This document shows positions 26,999 through 35,938 of a DNA stretch of 64,000 nt, piece by piece. The translations under genes were made by a program, and so were the position numbers. Source of the DNA: Thalassotalea crassostreae (lineage in GTDB: Bacteria > Pseudomonadota > Gammaproteobacteria > Enterobacterales > Alteromonadaceae); contig NZ_CP017689.1 of assembly GCF_001831495.1 (NCBI RefSeq), positions 3,038,001 to 3,102,000 of the forward strand, written 5' to 3'. The notes under the pieces are model-generated. The model was not told the DNA's origin. It was given only the letters and a program-made list of their open reading frames with translations, and searched no databases. Each line of letters begins with the position of its first letter. Within the stretch, counting starts at the first letter, position 1.

Positions 26999-28096
26999 TT
27001 ACAAGCCTGATTTAAGGCTTGCTTCAATAAACATATCTAAACCGCCATCGAGTACTTGCTGCGTATTACGCGACTCAACACCAGTTCTTAAATCTTTTAT
27101 ACGGCTATCATCTAGCACGTATGAACGAATTTGGCTGCCCCAACCAATATCTGATTTGCCATCTTCAAGGGCTTGCTTATCTTCATTTTGCTTTTGCATT
27201 TCTAATTCAAACAATTTGGCTTTAAGCAATTTCATTGCTGCTGCACGGTTCTTATGTTGCGAGCGATCACTTTGACACTGTACTACGGCCCCGGTTGGGA
27301 TGTGGGTAATACGAATTGCTGAATCTGTTTTGTTAACGTGCTGACCACCGGCACCCGATGCTCTAAAAGTATCTGTCCGCAAATCAGCAGGATTAATATC
27401 TATTTCTATATTATCGTCAATTTCTGGGTAGATAAACGCAGACGCAAACGATGTATGGCGTTTACCACTGGAATCAAATGGTGATTTACGCACCAATCGA
27501 TGAACACCGGTTTCTGTTTTTAACCAACCGTATGCATATTCACCAGTGAATTTAATGGTACAACCTTTAATACCGGCAACATCACCGTCGGTTTCTTCAA
27601 GTATTTCAGTTTTAAAGCCGTGGCTATCACCCCAACGCAAAAACATACGTTGGATCATTTGTGCCCAATCTTGTGCTTCGGTACCACCAGAGCCTGATTG
27701 AATATCAAGATAACAGTTGTTTTCATCTTGAGGGCCACTAAACATGCGGCGAAACTCAAGTTTAGCCAATTGTGCTTCTAAACCATCAATTTCTGCTTGA
27801 GCATCAACTAAAGTATCTTCGTCTTCTTCTTCAACGGCTAGTTCAATTAAGCCATCAACGTCTTCACAACCACTGTCCATATCATCGATAGTTTTCACTA
27901 CCAACTCTAACGCCGAACGCTCTTTACCTAAGGCTTGCGCTTTATCTGGTTCGTTCCAAACTTCCGGATCTTCAAGTTCACGACTTACTTCAACAAGACG
28001 TTCAACTTTTAACTCATAATCTAAGTAAGTACGCAATATATCGGTACGTTCTCGGATATCTTTAATTTGGTTTATTAATGGATTGACTTCAAACAT
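26999..28096 (-). CDS. prfB: Peptide chain release factor 2, continuous frame (no programmed frameshift)
   Basis: 365 residues from the ATG at 28096 ([10 protein letters not shown], aligned with E. coli MFEINPVNNR). The stop-codon-reading SPF motif and the catalytic GGQ ([13 protein letters not shown]) are intact. In E. coli codon 26 is an in-frame UGA read through by a +1 shift; here the equivalent region encodes [10 protein letters not shown] in one frame with no UGA and no Shine-Dalgarno-like AGGGGG. Autoregulation by frameshifting has therefore been lost. RF2 recognises UGA and UAA. The longer N-terminal open frame upstream is not used. Confidence 0.97.
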   Translation of the reverse strand: MFEVNPLINQIKDIRERTDILRTYLDYELKVERLVEVSRELEDPEVWNEPDKAQALGKERSALELVVKTIDDMDSGCEDVDGLIELAVEEEDEDTLVDAQAEIDGLEAQLAKLEFRRMFSGPQDENNCYLDIQSGSGGTEAQDWAQMIQRMFLRWGDSHGFKTEILEETDGDVAGIKGCTIKFTGEYAYGWLKTETGVHRLVRKSPFDSSGKRHTSFASAFIYPEIDDNIEIDINPADLRTDTFRASGAGGQHVNKTDSAIRITHIPTGAVVQCQSDRSQHKNRAAAMKLLKAKLFELEMQKQNEDKQALEDGKSDIGWGSQIRSYVLDDSRIKDLRTGVESRNTQQVLDGGLDMFIEASLKSGL

Positions 28097-28222
28097 CAAA
28101 AAATACAAAAATTCTATAAATAAAAATAGTCGCGCATTGTAACTTAAATGCACAATAGAATATAGATTTAACCGGCAAAGAAGACAAAATAAACGGTGAA
28201 ATTGTGTTAATTTTGTTGAAAA

Positions 28223-29947
28223 CTAATCCGCTTGAATATAATCAACCAATAATTGCAGTGATTGGCGACCACGAAACTCGTTAATATCAAGTTTGTAAGC
28301 AAGATGCACATGTTGGCAATTTGGATTCGGCCATTTCGATAAATCAACATTAAATGCAATAGCGTCAATCGCTAAATCACCATGTTGAACCACCATTTTC
28401 AAATGCTTTTCTCCAACGATGCGTTGTTGGATTAATTGAAAGTGATTATCAAACACTGGCTCTGGGAAATTTTGCCCCCAAGGGCCTGAGTCCTTTAGTA
28501 ATTGAGTAAAATCGAGATTGAACTCTGAGTTGGTTAACTCACCATCAGAAAGGACAACATTTTCGAGCATATCAGCAGTTAACCATTGCTCGGCCATCTC
28601 AGAAAATAATTGTTGAAAACGTTCAAAATCAGTGTGTTGGATGCTTAATCCTGCCGCCATTGCATGACCACCAAACTTTAAAATAAGGCCTGGGTGCTGG
28701 GAATCAATATTTTCCAATAAGTCTCGAATATGGAGACCAGGTATTGAACGGGCCGACCCTTTTATTTCACCATTATCACCAGCAGCAAAAACTATTGTTG
28801 GTCGGTGAAATTTTTCTTTTAAACGACCAGCAACAATACCAATTACACCTTGATGCCAATCTTGATGATACAATGCAAACGCCGGCGGTAAATTGTCTTG
28901 ATTGACATTTAATTGTTTCAACACATTTTCCGCTTCAGATTGCATGCCTTGCTCTATTTCCCGGCGAGTCTTGTTTAAATCATCGAGTTCAGCGGCGATC
29001 ATTCGTGCTTGATACAAATCATCAGCCAATAAACACTTTATACCTAAACTCATATCATCTAGTCGCCCGGCGGCATTTATTCTCGGTCCCAAACCGAAAC
29101 CAAAGTCACTGGCGGTAAGTTTTTTCTGGTTTTTACCTGATATTTCAATTAGTGCCTGAATACCAGGGCGCGTAGCGCCAGCGCGAATTCGTTTTAATCC
29201 TTGAGCCACCAATATGCGATTATTCTGGTCCAAACTGACCACATCAGCGACTGTACCTAAGGCGACGATATCGAGCAATTGTGCAAGGTTTGGTTCAGCT
29301 ATTTGTCGTTGTTCAAACCAATTATTTGCCCGCATTTCTTGTCTCAGAGCAACCATCACATAAAAGGCAACACCTACACCTGCTAAGGCTTTACTTGGGA
29401 AAGTACAGCCATGTTGATTAGGGTTTACAATGGCATCTGCATTCGGGGTAGACTGCCCTGGCAAATGGTGGTCTGTGACAATAACGGTACAGCCCAATTC
29501 CTTAGCTTTATCGACGCCAGCAATACAACTAATGCCATTATCAACAGTCACAAGTACTTCAGCAGCTTTTTGTGTCACCGCCATTTCGCTAATTTGTGGT
29601 GTTAAGCCGTAACCAAATTCAAATCGATTCGGCACCAAAAAATCATGATTGGTCGAGCCTAAAAGCTTTAAACCGTCCATCATTAACGCCGTCGATGTTG
29701 CGCCATCAGCATCAAAATCACCGACGACTATAATGCGTTTATTATCTTTAATTGCCGAAAACAGCAATTGGCATGCTTCGTCTAACCCTTTTAATTGTTG
29801 AGGTTTATGCATTTTATCGGCAGATTGCAGTAATTGCTCTGCACCGGTAATTCCGCGCGCAGAATAAATAGCGCTTAATATAGGGTGAAGCTGATCGGAT
29901 AATTGAGAAATGTTTGCGACTTCTCGTCGAGCTATTTGTTTATGCAT
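28223..29947 (-). CDS. recJ: Single-stranded-DNA exonuclease RecJ
   Basis: 574 residues with the DHH phosphoesterase motifs: VVGDFDADGATSTALM, VTVDNGISC and VTDHHLPG, followed by the DHHA1 region with FGGHAMAAG and an OB-fold-like C-terminus. It degrades single-stranded DNA 5' to 3' in recombination and mismatch repair. It lies between prfB and dsbC as in many gammaproteobacteria (dsbC-recJ-prfB-lysS order). Confidence 0.97.
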   Translation of the reverse strand: MHKQIARREVANISQLSDQLHPILSAIYSARGITGAEQLLQSADKMHKPQQLKGLDEACQLLFSAIKDNKRIIVVGDFDADGATSTALMMDGLKLLGSTNHDFLVPNRFEFGYGLTPQISEMAVTQKAAEVLVTVDNGISCIAGVDKAKELGCTVIVTDHHLPGQSTPNADAIVNPNQHGCTFPSKALAGVGVAFYVMVALRQEMRANNWFEQRQIAEPNLAQLLDIVALGTVADVVSLDQNNRILVAQGLKRIRAGATRPGIQALIEISGKNQKKLTASDFGFGLGPRINAAGRLDDMSLGIKCLLADDLYQARMIAAELDDLNKTRREIEQGMQSEAENVLKQLNVNQDNLPPAFALYHQDWHQGVIGIVAGRLKEKFHRPTIVFAAGDNGEIKGSARSIPGLHIRDLLENIDSQHPGLILKFGGHAMAAGLSIQHTDFERFQQLFSEMAEQWLTADMLENVVLSDGELTNSEFNLDFTQLLKDSGPWGQNFPEPVFDNHFQLIQQRIVGEKHLKMVVQHGDLAIDAIAFNVDLSKWPNPNCQHVHLAYKLDINEFRGRQSLQLLVDYIQAD

Positions 29948-30081
29948 ATTTTTGGCTGTAGCGCTTTAGAAAGTGGCATTGATGGGTTAAATACTACCGC
30001 AGCAAGATAGCAATTGAAATAACTAATGAAGCAGGGATTGAGATAGCGTGCAGCACAACGTTTTAGACAAAAGTAAGATAT

Positions 30082-30112
30082 AAAAAAACGGATTATTTAA
30101 ATCCGTTTTTTT
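30082..30112 (-). terminator. Terminator after dsbC
   Basis: Stem CGGATT/AATCCG extended by seven A-T pairs, with a 5-nt loop; T-runs on both strands, so potentially bidirectional. Confidence 0.88.
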
Positions 30113-30149
30113 CGTTATAGTCGGCCTGATTTAACCAGCTAATAAGTGA

Positions 30150-30941
30150 CTAACTCGTTTTTTTTCTCGCTTCGATGTTTTGAAAGATTTGCTGCATTTG
30201 TGCTGGTGTTTTATAACCAGGTAGCATCATACCGTCATCAAGCATAATTGCTGGTGTGCCAGAGACACCAATTTTACGACCAAAATTATATTGTTCAGCA
30301 ACCGGTTGTGAACAAATCTTCTGTTCAAGTTGAGCACCACCTTTCGCTGCCGTCATTGCTGATTGCTGATCTGCACTGCACCATACACTGCGAATATCTT
30401 CATACCCTTTACTTGCAACACCGCCACGTGGGAATGCTAAATAACGAACGGTAATACCCATGTTGTTGAACGCTTCCATATCATCATGAAGCTTACGACA
30501 GTATCCACAAGTTAAATCAGTAAACACAGTCATCTGATATTTTTCATCGTCAGCAGGGAAAACAATCATAGAGTCGTTAAACTCATTCATACCTTGAACG
30601 CGAACTTTCGCAAGCGAGTCTTCGGTCAAGCTGCTTACGCCGTTGGCTTGAATTTCATAGATTTTACCTTGGATAACATACGTACCATCGGCACTGCTAT
30701 AAAACATGCCTTGAGCGGTAAATACTTCATAGACATTGGCCATTTTTGATGGCGTTATAGTTTCAACGTCTAAGCCTAATTTAGCGAATGCGTTTCTAAT
30801 ATCAGCATCATTATACTCACCAGGAGCAGTATCACTTGCCACTTGGTTTGTATTAGCTTTTGTACTTTTTTCTTCGTTACAAGCGGTGGTGGCAATCAAT
30901 AACATTGCAACAACAGCTGTACTCATTAATTTTTTAATCAT
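30150..30941 (-). CDS. dsbC: Disulfide isomerase DsbC
   Basis: 263 residues. The thioredoxin-fold domain has the DsbC active site CGYC (Cys145-Cys148) and the cis-proline GTPAIM; an N-terminal dimerisation domain precedes it (about 40-110). A second cysteine pair (VWCSAD, KICSQP) matches the structural disulfide. The signal peptide ends IATTAC-NEE with a linker of Ser/Thr/Asn, so it could be a lipoprotein rather than soluble, which would be unusual. dsbC precedes recJ as in E. coli. Confidence 0.95.
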   Translation of the reverse strand: MIKKLMSTAVVAMLLIATTACNEEKSTKANTNQVASDTAPGEYNDADIRNAFAKLGLDVETITPSKMANVYEVFTAQGMFYSSADGTYVIQGKIYEIQANGVSSLTEDSLAKVRVQGMNEFNDSMIVFPADDEKYQMTVFTDLTCGYCRKLHDDMEAFNNMGITVRYLAFPRGGVASKGYEDIRSVWCSADQQSAMTAAKGGAQLEQKICSQPVAEQYNFGRKIGVSGTPAIMLDDGMMLPGYKTPAQMQQIFQNIEARKKTS

Positions 30942-31196
30942 AATTCAGTTCCTGAAACTCATGCGGTCACTCAATATATAGTGACCGGTCAAGGGGCGGT
31001 AAAATTACTCATTTATTGTTAAAAAAGCAAGATAAACCCCGGTTAACATCAATTAATTCCCTCAATTTGACAACTATTAACCTTTTATTAACTTAATTAA
31101 AGCATGTTCGGTGATATTCCTCTTAGCGTACTGATAATTTTCTGATAAAATCGCGCCGATATTTAGCGATTGAATTAACTGTTGGACAGATTAAAA

Positions 31197-31721
31197 ATGA
31201 AAATAGGCTTGTTTTACGGCTCTACAACTTGTTACACCGAAATGGCGGCTGAAAAAATTCAGGCAGCATTAGGGGAAGAGTTGATCGACATTTTTAATAT
31301 TAAAGATGTGCCATTAGCTGATTGTGAACAATATGACATTCTGATTTTTGGCATTTCCACTTGGGACTTTGGTGAGTTGCAAGAAGATTGGGAGTCAAAA
31401 TGGGATGATATTAACCAACTCGATCTAAGCGGTAAAATAATTGCTTTATATGGTTTAGGTGATCAACAAGGTTATGGCCAATGGTTCCAAGATGCTCTAG
31501 GTATGTTGCACGATGAGATCATTCCTCAAGGCGCTAACGTAATAGGTTATTGGCCAAATCAGGGTTATGAATTTGAAGAATCAAAAGCATTAACCGAAGA
31601 TGGCGATTTCTTTGTCGGTCTATCTCTCGATGACGAAACTCAATATGACCTAACAGATACTCGTGTCGAACAATGGTGTGAACAAATCCTAGAAGAAATA
31701 ACCGAGTTACTCAGCGAGTAA
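31197..31721 (+). CDS. fldB: Flavodoxin 2 (FldB-type)
   Basis: 174 residues, long-chain flavodoxin. The FMN phosphate loop is [11 protein letters not shown], with [11 protein letters not shown] and [13 protein letters not shown] matching E. coli FldB closely. It is a low-potential electron carrier of the cytoplasm. The ATG at 31197 is the natural start; a TTG 15 nt earlier would add five residues not found in the family. It diverges from dsbC, as fldB and the xerD-dsbC-recJ block do in E. coli. Confidence 0.95.
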   Translation: MKIGLFYGSTTCYTEMAAEKIQAALGEELIDIFNIKDVPLADCEQYDILIFGISTWDFGELQEDWESKWDDINQLDLSGKIIALYGLGDQQGYGQWFQDALGMLHDEIIPQGANVIGYWPNQGYEFEESKALTEDGDFFVGLSLDDETQYDLTDTRVEQWCEQILEEITELLSE

Positions 31722-31861
31722 ATTCAATTAACTGTAAAAAAGCGTAATAATTCAACTTGTTTGAAAAATATACGATATAATTACGCAAGACATTCAACAA
31801 AGCGGCGAAAATAATCCACTTTGGCGTACTAACAAAAAAACTCCTAAGGTAAAATCTATTC

Positions 31862-33130
31862 ATGTTTAATCAGTTTGATCTTGATGATGAACTTGTAGGC
31901 GGCTGTGCAAAAGCCGGTTTCAAAAAGCCCACATCTATTCAGCAACTAGTGTTGCCTGAAGCGATGGCCGGTAAAGATGTATTAGCTTCTGCGCCAACCG
32001 GTACCGGTAAAACAGCGGCTTTTATTTTGCCTTGTGCACAACATTTATTGGATTATCCGAGAACTCAACCAGGCTTTCCTCGCGTATTAATTCTTGCTCC
32101 TACTAGAGAGTTAGCATCGCAAATATTTGAACAAGCACAGTTATTAACTCAACTGACTGATATCAAAATTGGTTTAATCACTGGTGGTGTTAATTACGGC
32201 TCTCACAAAGAAATTTTGACGCAAACTACTGATATGCTGATTGCTACGCCAGGTCGTTTGTTAGACTACATTGAAAATGAACAGTTTGATGCTCGTGAGA
32301 TTGAAATATTAGTTTTTGATGAAGCTGATCGCATGCTAGACATGGGCTTTGACGATACGATTGGCAGAATTGCTGGTGAAGCTAGATGGCGTAAACAAAC
32401 AATGTTGTTTTCAGCAACCTTGGCCGGAGCCGGTATTATTCGTTTTTCTAAAGACGTATTAAATGAACCGGTATTCCTAGAATCAGATCCTTCACGTAAA
32501 GAAAAAGCAAAAACTCATCAGTGGATCCATTTAGCCGATGACAAAGCGCATAAACTAAAATTGTTAGTCAACATTCTTAAACAAGATGATGTAAAACGTG
32601 CGGTAGTATTCGCCAATAAACGCGAAACTGTGCAAATGCTCGCTGGGGTTTTACAATCGGAAGAATTATCGAACGCTTGGCTTGAAGGTGAGATGCCACA
32701 AGACAAACGAAACAGCGCCGTTGAACGAGTTAAAAATGGCAGCGTTAATATTTTGGTAGCAACCGATGTTGCTGCACGTGGTTTGGATATCGATGATATT
32801 ACTCACGTAATTAACTTTGATATGCCACGCAAAGCGGATGTATATGTACACCGCATCGGACGCACGGGCCGTGCGGGTAAAAAAGGTACAGCAGTATCAT
32901 TAGTTGAAGCACATGATATGTTATCGCTTGGCAAGATTGAGCGTTATATTGATGAGCGTTTACGTCGTCGAGTAATCGAAGAGCTTCGTCCGCAACATAA
33001 AGAAGCGCGTGTACCTGTGAAGAAAAACAAAACCAAAGCGATTAAGAAAAACGCTGGCTTAAGCAGAAAAGCAAAAGCGGCGAAAAAGGCTAAGAAAGCC
33101 AAGAAAGCGAAAAAGAAATCAAATTCTTAG
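31862..33130 (+). CDS. srmB: DEAD-box RNA helicase SrmB
   Basis: 422 residues with all helicase motifs: Q motif (PTSIQ), APTGTGKT, PTRELA, TPGR, DEAD, SAT, and HRIGRTGRAG. The segments GEARWRKQTMLFSATLAG and HQWIHLADDKAHK are SrmB-like rather than RhlE or DeaD. SrmB assists early assembly of the 50S subunit. The C-terminus is a lysine-rich tail (KAKKAKKAKKAKKK) suited to RNA binding. Confidence 0.95.
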   Translation: MFNQFDLDDELVGGCAKAGFKKPTSIQQLVLPEAMAGKDVLASAPTGTGKTAAFILPCAQHLLDYPRTQPGFPRVLILAPTRELASQIFEQAQLLTQLTDIKIGLITGGVNYGSHKEILTQTTDMLIATPGRLLDYIENEQFDAREIEILVFDEADRMLDMGFDDTIGRIAGEARWRKQTMLFSATLAGAGIIRFSKDVLNEPVFLESDPSRKEKAKTHQWIHLADDKAHKLKLLVNILKQDDVKRAVVFANKRETVQMLAGVLQSEELSNAWLEGEMPQDKRNSAVERVKNGSVNILVATDVAARGLDIDDITHVINFDMPRKADVYVHRIGRTGRAGKKGTAVSLVEAHDMLSLGKIERYIDERLRRRVIEELRPQHKEARVPVKKNKTKAIKKNAGLSRKAKAAKKAKKAKKAKKKSNS

Positions 33131-33167
33131 ATGCTAGCTAAGCGCAATCTATGAATCTGCCTCAGCT

Positions 33168-33202
33168 AAGCCTCAACTATATGTTAGTTGGGGCTTTTTT
33201 AT
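33168..33202 (+). terminator. Terminator after srmB
   Basis: Stem of about 11 bp (33168-33178 with 33186-33196, one G-T pair) followed by six T residues. Confidence 0.88.
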
Positions 33203-33346
33203 TGTCTATCCGAATTATTTAAACTTGCCTCGAGCAACTACTTTACAAAAATCTTCCAAAAACATTACACGCTTTTTAAAGTATTGATTTCTTTTTTCTC
33301 TTAGATCAGTACACTGCAACTAATTGTTACCTTTTTTGGAACCCCT

Positions 33347-34375
33347 ATGATCAGAAAAATTATCCTTTGCGCCTTTATTATTGCGAGCTTTTCGACAAGC
33401 GCAAATAGCTCAGTAAAACAACTTTTTAAGAAAGTAAATGACGGAGTTGTTGAGCTTCATGTTAAAGCCATTGCAGCACCTAAACCAGGCCAAGTTACTT
33501 ATAAAACAACGCAAGAAGGTTCACTTGGTTCAGGGGCAATCATTAATAAAAATGGCGACATACTAACAGCTGCTCATGTTGTTAATCGAGCAACTCAAAT
33601 AGAAGTCATTTTTACTGACGGTAGCAAGACTTCTGGTCATGTTGTTTGGGTAGATAATTTAATCGACCTTGCACTAATTCGAGCCCGTAATGTACCTGAA
33701 AAAATTGAACCTTTAACGTTAGCAAAACCTGGTAGCTACACAATTGGTGAACAAGTTATCGCTATTGGTGCGCCTTATGGTGTGAGTCACAGTTTATCCG
33801 TAGGTTACTTAAGTGGCGTACGTGATAGAGGTCAAATCCCTGGTACGGATATTACGCCACGTTTCTTGCAAACTGATGCATCGATTAACCAAGGTAACTC
33901 AGGCGGCCCTTTATTTAATTTAGACGGCGAAATTATCGGTATTGTAAGTCACATCTTATCAAAATCAGGCGGTAGCAACGGTTTAGGCTTCGTTGTTTCT
34001 GTTGATACAATCGTAGATATAATGGAGTCAGAGCCAAGTGCTTTTATCGGTTTTATCCCACACTTGTTGAACGAAGTTCAAGCAAAGGCGATAAACAACC
34101 AATATGGTTACGGTATGTTGATTCAGCATGTGGTACCAGCAACTCTTGCCCATAAGCTTGGTTTTAGAGGTGGTTATTTAAATGTCACTGTGGGTCGCAC
34201 ACCAGTGCTACTTGGTGGAGATATCGTAATAGAAGTCGACGGTATTAAATTAAAAACTGTAAAAGAAGCCCTTGAAATTCACCGTAAATTTAGTGATTAC
34301 AAAAAAGGCGATAAAGTTAAATTCAAGTTTTTACGTGATGGAAAGCTTAAAGAGTTGGTTTGGAACGTAGACTAA
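33347..34375 (+). CDS. HtrA-like trypsin-family serine protease with PDZ domain
   Basis: 342 residues: signal peptide (cleavage after about 21, SANSS), protease domain with the triad His (TAAHVV), Asp (LIDLALIRA) and Ser (NQGNSGGPLF), and a C-terminal PDZ-like domain (GDIVIEVDGIKLKTVKEAL). One PDZ only, so closer to DegS in layout but with a cleavable-looking signal. It may serve periplasmic quality control. The segment SIGE/RVGL that marks DegP is absent, so no gene symbol is given. Confidence 0.9.
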   Translation: MIRKIILCAFIIASFSTSANSSVKQLFKKVNDGVVELHVKAIAAPKPGQVTYKTTQEGSLGSGAIINKNGDILTAAHVVNRATQIEVIFTDGSKTSGHVVWVDNLIDLALIRARNVPEKIEPLTLAKPGSYTIGEQVIAIGAPYGVSHSLSVGYLSGVRDRGQIPGTDITPRFLQTDASINQGNSGGPLFNLDGEIIGIVSHILSKSGGSNGLGFVVSVDTIVDIMESEPSAFIGFIPHLLNEVQAKAINNQYGYGMLIQHVVPATLAHKLGFRGGYLNVTVGRTPVLLGGDIVIEVDGIKLKTVKEALEIHRKFSDYKKGDKVKFKFLRDGKLKELVWNVD

Positions 34376-34397
34376 CAAACACCTAATCCTGACAAAT

Positions 34398-34434
34398 AAA
34401 AGCACCAAACTATTCGACTAGCTTGGTGCTTTTT
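34398..34434 (+). terminator. Terminator after the HtrA-like gene
   Basis: Eleven-base-pair stem AAAAGCACCAA/TTGGTGCTTTT and a T-run, 25 bp after the stop. Confidence 0.88.
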
Positions 34435-34674
34435 AGTTTGAGCATTCAGAATAACGCCTAAGTCATTGAGCATTAATTGATAGGATTAACCGGCCTATTA
34501 ACGCTATTTCCATACTTACAACCATGAACCAAATTCATATTTAACAGGATTTTAAGTCATTAGCTTTCATGACGAGTGGTTGCTATTATTATTTCAAGTT
34601 TTAGCAAAGAGCTTTTTCTCTGCTTATATAAATAAATTTTAATTTTACTAATCTTTACGATTAAAGGATCTACC

Positions 34675-35748
34675 ATGAAAAAATCAATACTTGCTTTATC
34701 AATTGTTTTGGCTTTTACAGTAACTGCTTGCTCAACCACTAAACTTAATACCAGTGAAGAAGCGTCAGCTGAGCCAACGACTATTTCAGTAACAAAAGAA
34801 AACTTTTCTCACGCTGAAACATCGCGTATGTACCGTAACTGGATTGCTGGTGGTAAAGCTAATCAGCAATTTGCTATGTTACCGACGTTACCGCCTCGTG
34901 GCGATAAAGCGCCAACCGTTCAAATGAATGATGACACTTTATACGGTGTAGCGATTATTAAAGCAGTTGATGGCAAAGTTACTTTCGACATCCCTGAAAC
35001 AAATAACTATTTCTCAGTTCAAGTTGTGACTGAAAATGGTCATGGTGAATATCTAATTGTTGAAGACGGTGTACATACTTTATCGGTAACAGATACAAAA
35101 ACAGCATTTTTAATTTACCGCTCAGGTGTGGAAATTGGTTCGAACCCTGAAGAAGGTATTAAAAATGCATTAACACAGTTAAAGAAAGTGGATACATCTA
35201 AATTTAACTTCGCAACTAATTACGAGCTACCAAACTACGATTTCACCCAAGTAGATGCTGAAGTTGACAAGCGCAAAAGGGTTGTTGACCAAATAGTAGA
35301 GCGTGATGGTGTTTTCACATATACGTTCCCGAGAACTCCTGCTGAAATTACAGATCTACAACAATGGAACTTAGAAAATGCTGCCGGTTGGGGCGGTGCT
35401 TCACCTGTAGCTCTTGAAGGTAATAAATATGTGAATTCACCATTCATCGATGGTAGTACATGTAAAACAACAACGTTTGAAGACCCACAAAATAAGTTCT
35501 TCACATCTGTAACAGCATATGACTCAGAAAAATATTTAATTGAAGGCGCAGTAGCAATTAATTCGTACTCTTGGGAAGTAAATCCTGACAATAGTGTGAC
35601 GATATCTTTTAACTGTGGTGACGATGCAATTAATAATATTGATACCTCAGCGTATGGTAAAGACTTTACTATCACAACACGTCACTACGGCGCTACGCAA
35701 AAAGTAATTGATAGTAAGTTTGATATCATCATTAAAGGTATTAAATAG
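34675..35748 (+). CDS. DUF1254/DUF1214-type lipoprotein
   Basis: 357 residues with a lipoprotein signal (TVTAC, Cys19). The N-terminal half shows the DUF1254 pattern (MNDDTLYGVAIIKA, VTFDIPETNNYFSVQVV) and the C-terminal half the DUF1214 pattern (NKFFTSVTAYDSEKYLI, NSYSWEVNPDNSVTISF). Function of these domains is unknown. Monocistronic, with a terminator on each side. Confidence 0.82.
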   Translation: MKKSILALSIVLAFTVTACSTTKLNTSEEASAEPTTISVTKENFSHAETSRMYRNWIAGGKANQQFAMLPTLPPRGDKAPTVQMNDDTLYGVAIIKAVDGKVTFDIPETNNYFSVQVVTENGHGEYLIVEDGVHTLSVTDTKTAFLIYRSGVEIGSNPEEGIKNALTQLKKVDTSKFNFATNYELPNYDFTQVDAEVDKRKRVVDQIVERDGVFTYTFPRTPAEITDLQQWNLENAAGWGGASPVALEGNKYVNSPFIDGSTCKTTTFEDPQNKFFTSVTAYDSEKYLIEGAVAINSYSWEVNPDNSVTISFNCGDDAINNIDTSAYGKDFTITTRHYGATQKVIDSKFDIIIKGIK

Positions 35749-35776
35749 TTACTCTCTGATCGAGATATCGAGTATA

Positions 35777-35815
35777 AAAGCTCACAACCAAATTATTGGT
35801 TGTGAGCTTTGTTTT
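35777..35815 (+). terminator. Strong terminator after the DUF1254 gene
   Basis: Perfect 14-bp stem AAAGCTCACAACCA/TGGTTGTGAGCTTT with a 6-nt loop. Confidence 0.9.
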
Positions 35816-35938
35816 ATTGAACTTGAGACATAACCCCTTGTGACTAGATAGGCACGTAACACTAGTTACGAGCGTTCCCCTAATAGCTCCAACACTCGTT
35901 TAGTAAATCGATATTCACTCAGGGGAGAGCTAACTAGA

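Noticed and set aside
33347..34375. DegP/DegQ or DegS by name
   Set aside because: The protein has one PDZ domain and a cleavable-looking signal, which fits none of the three exactly.
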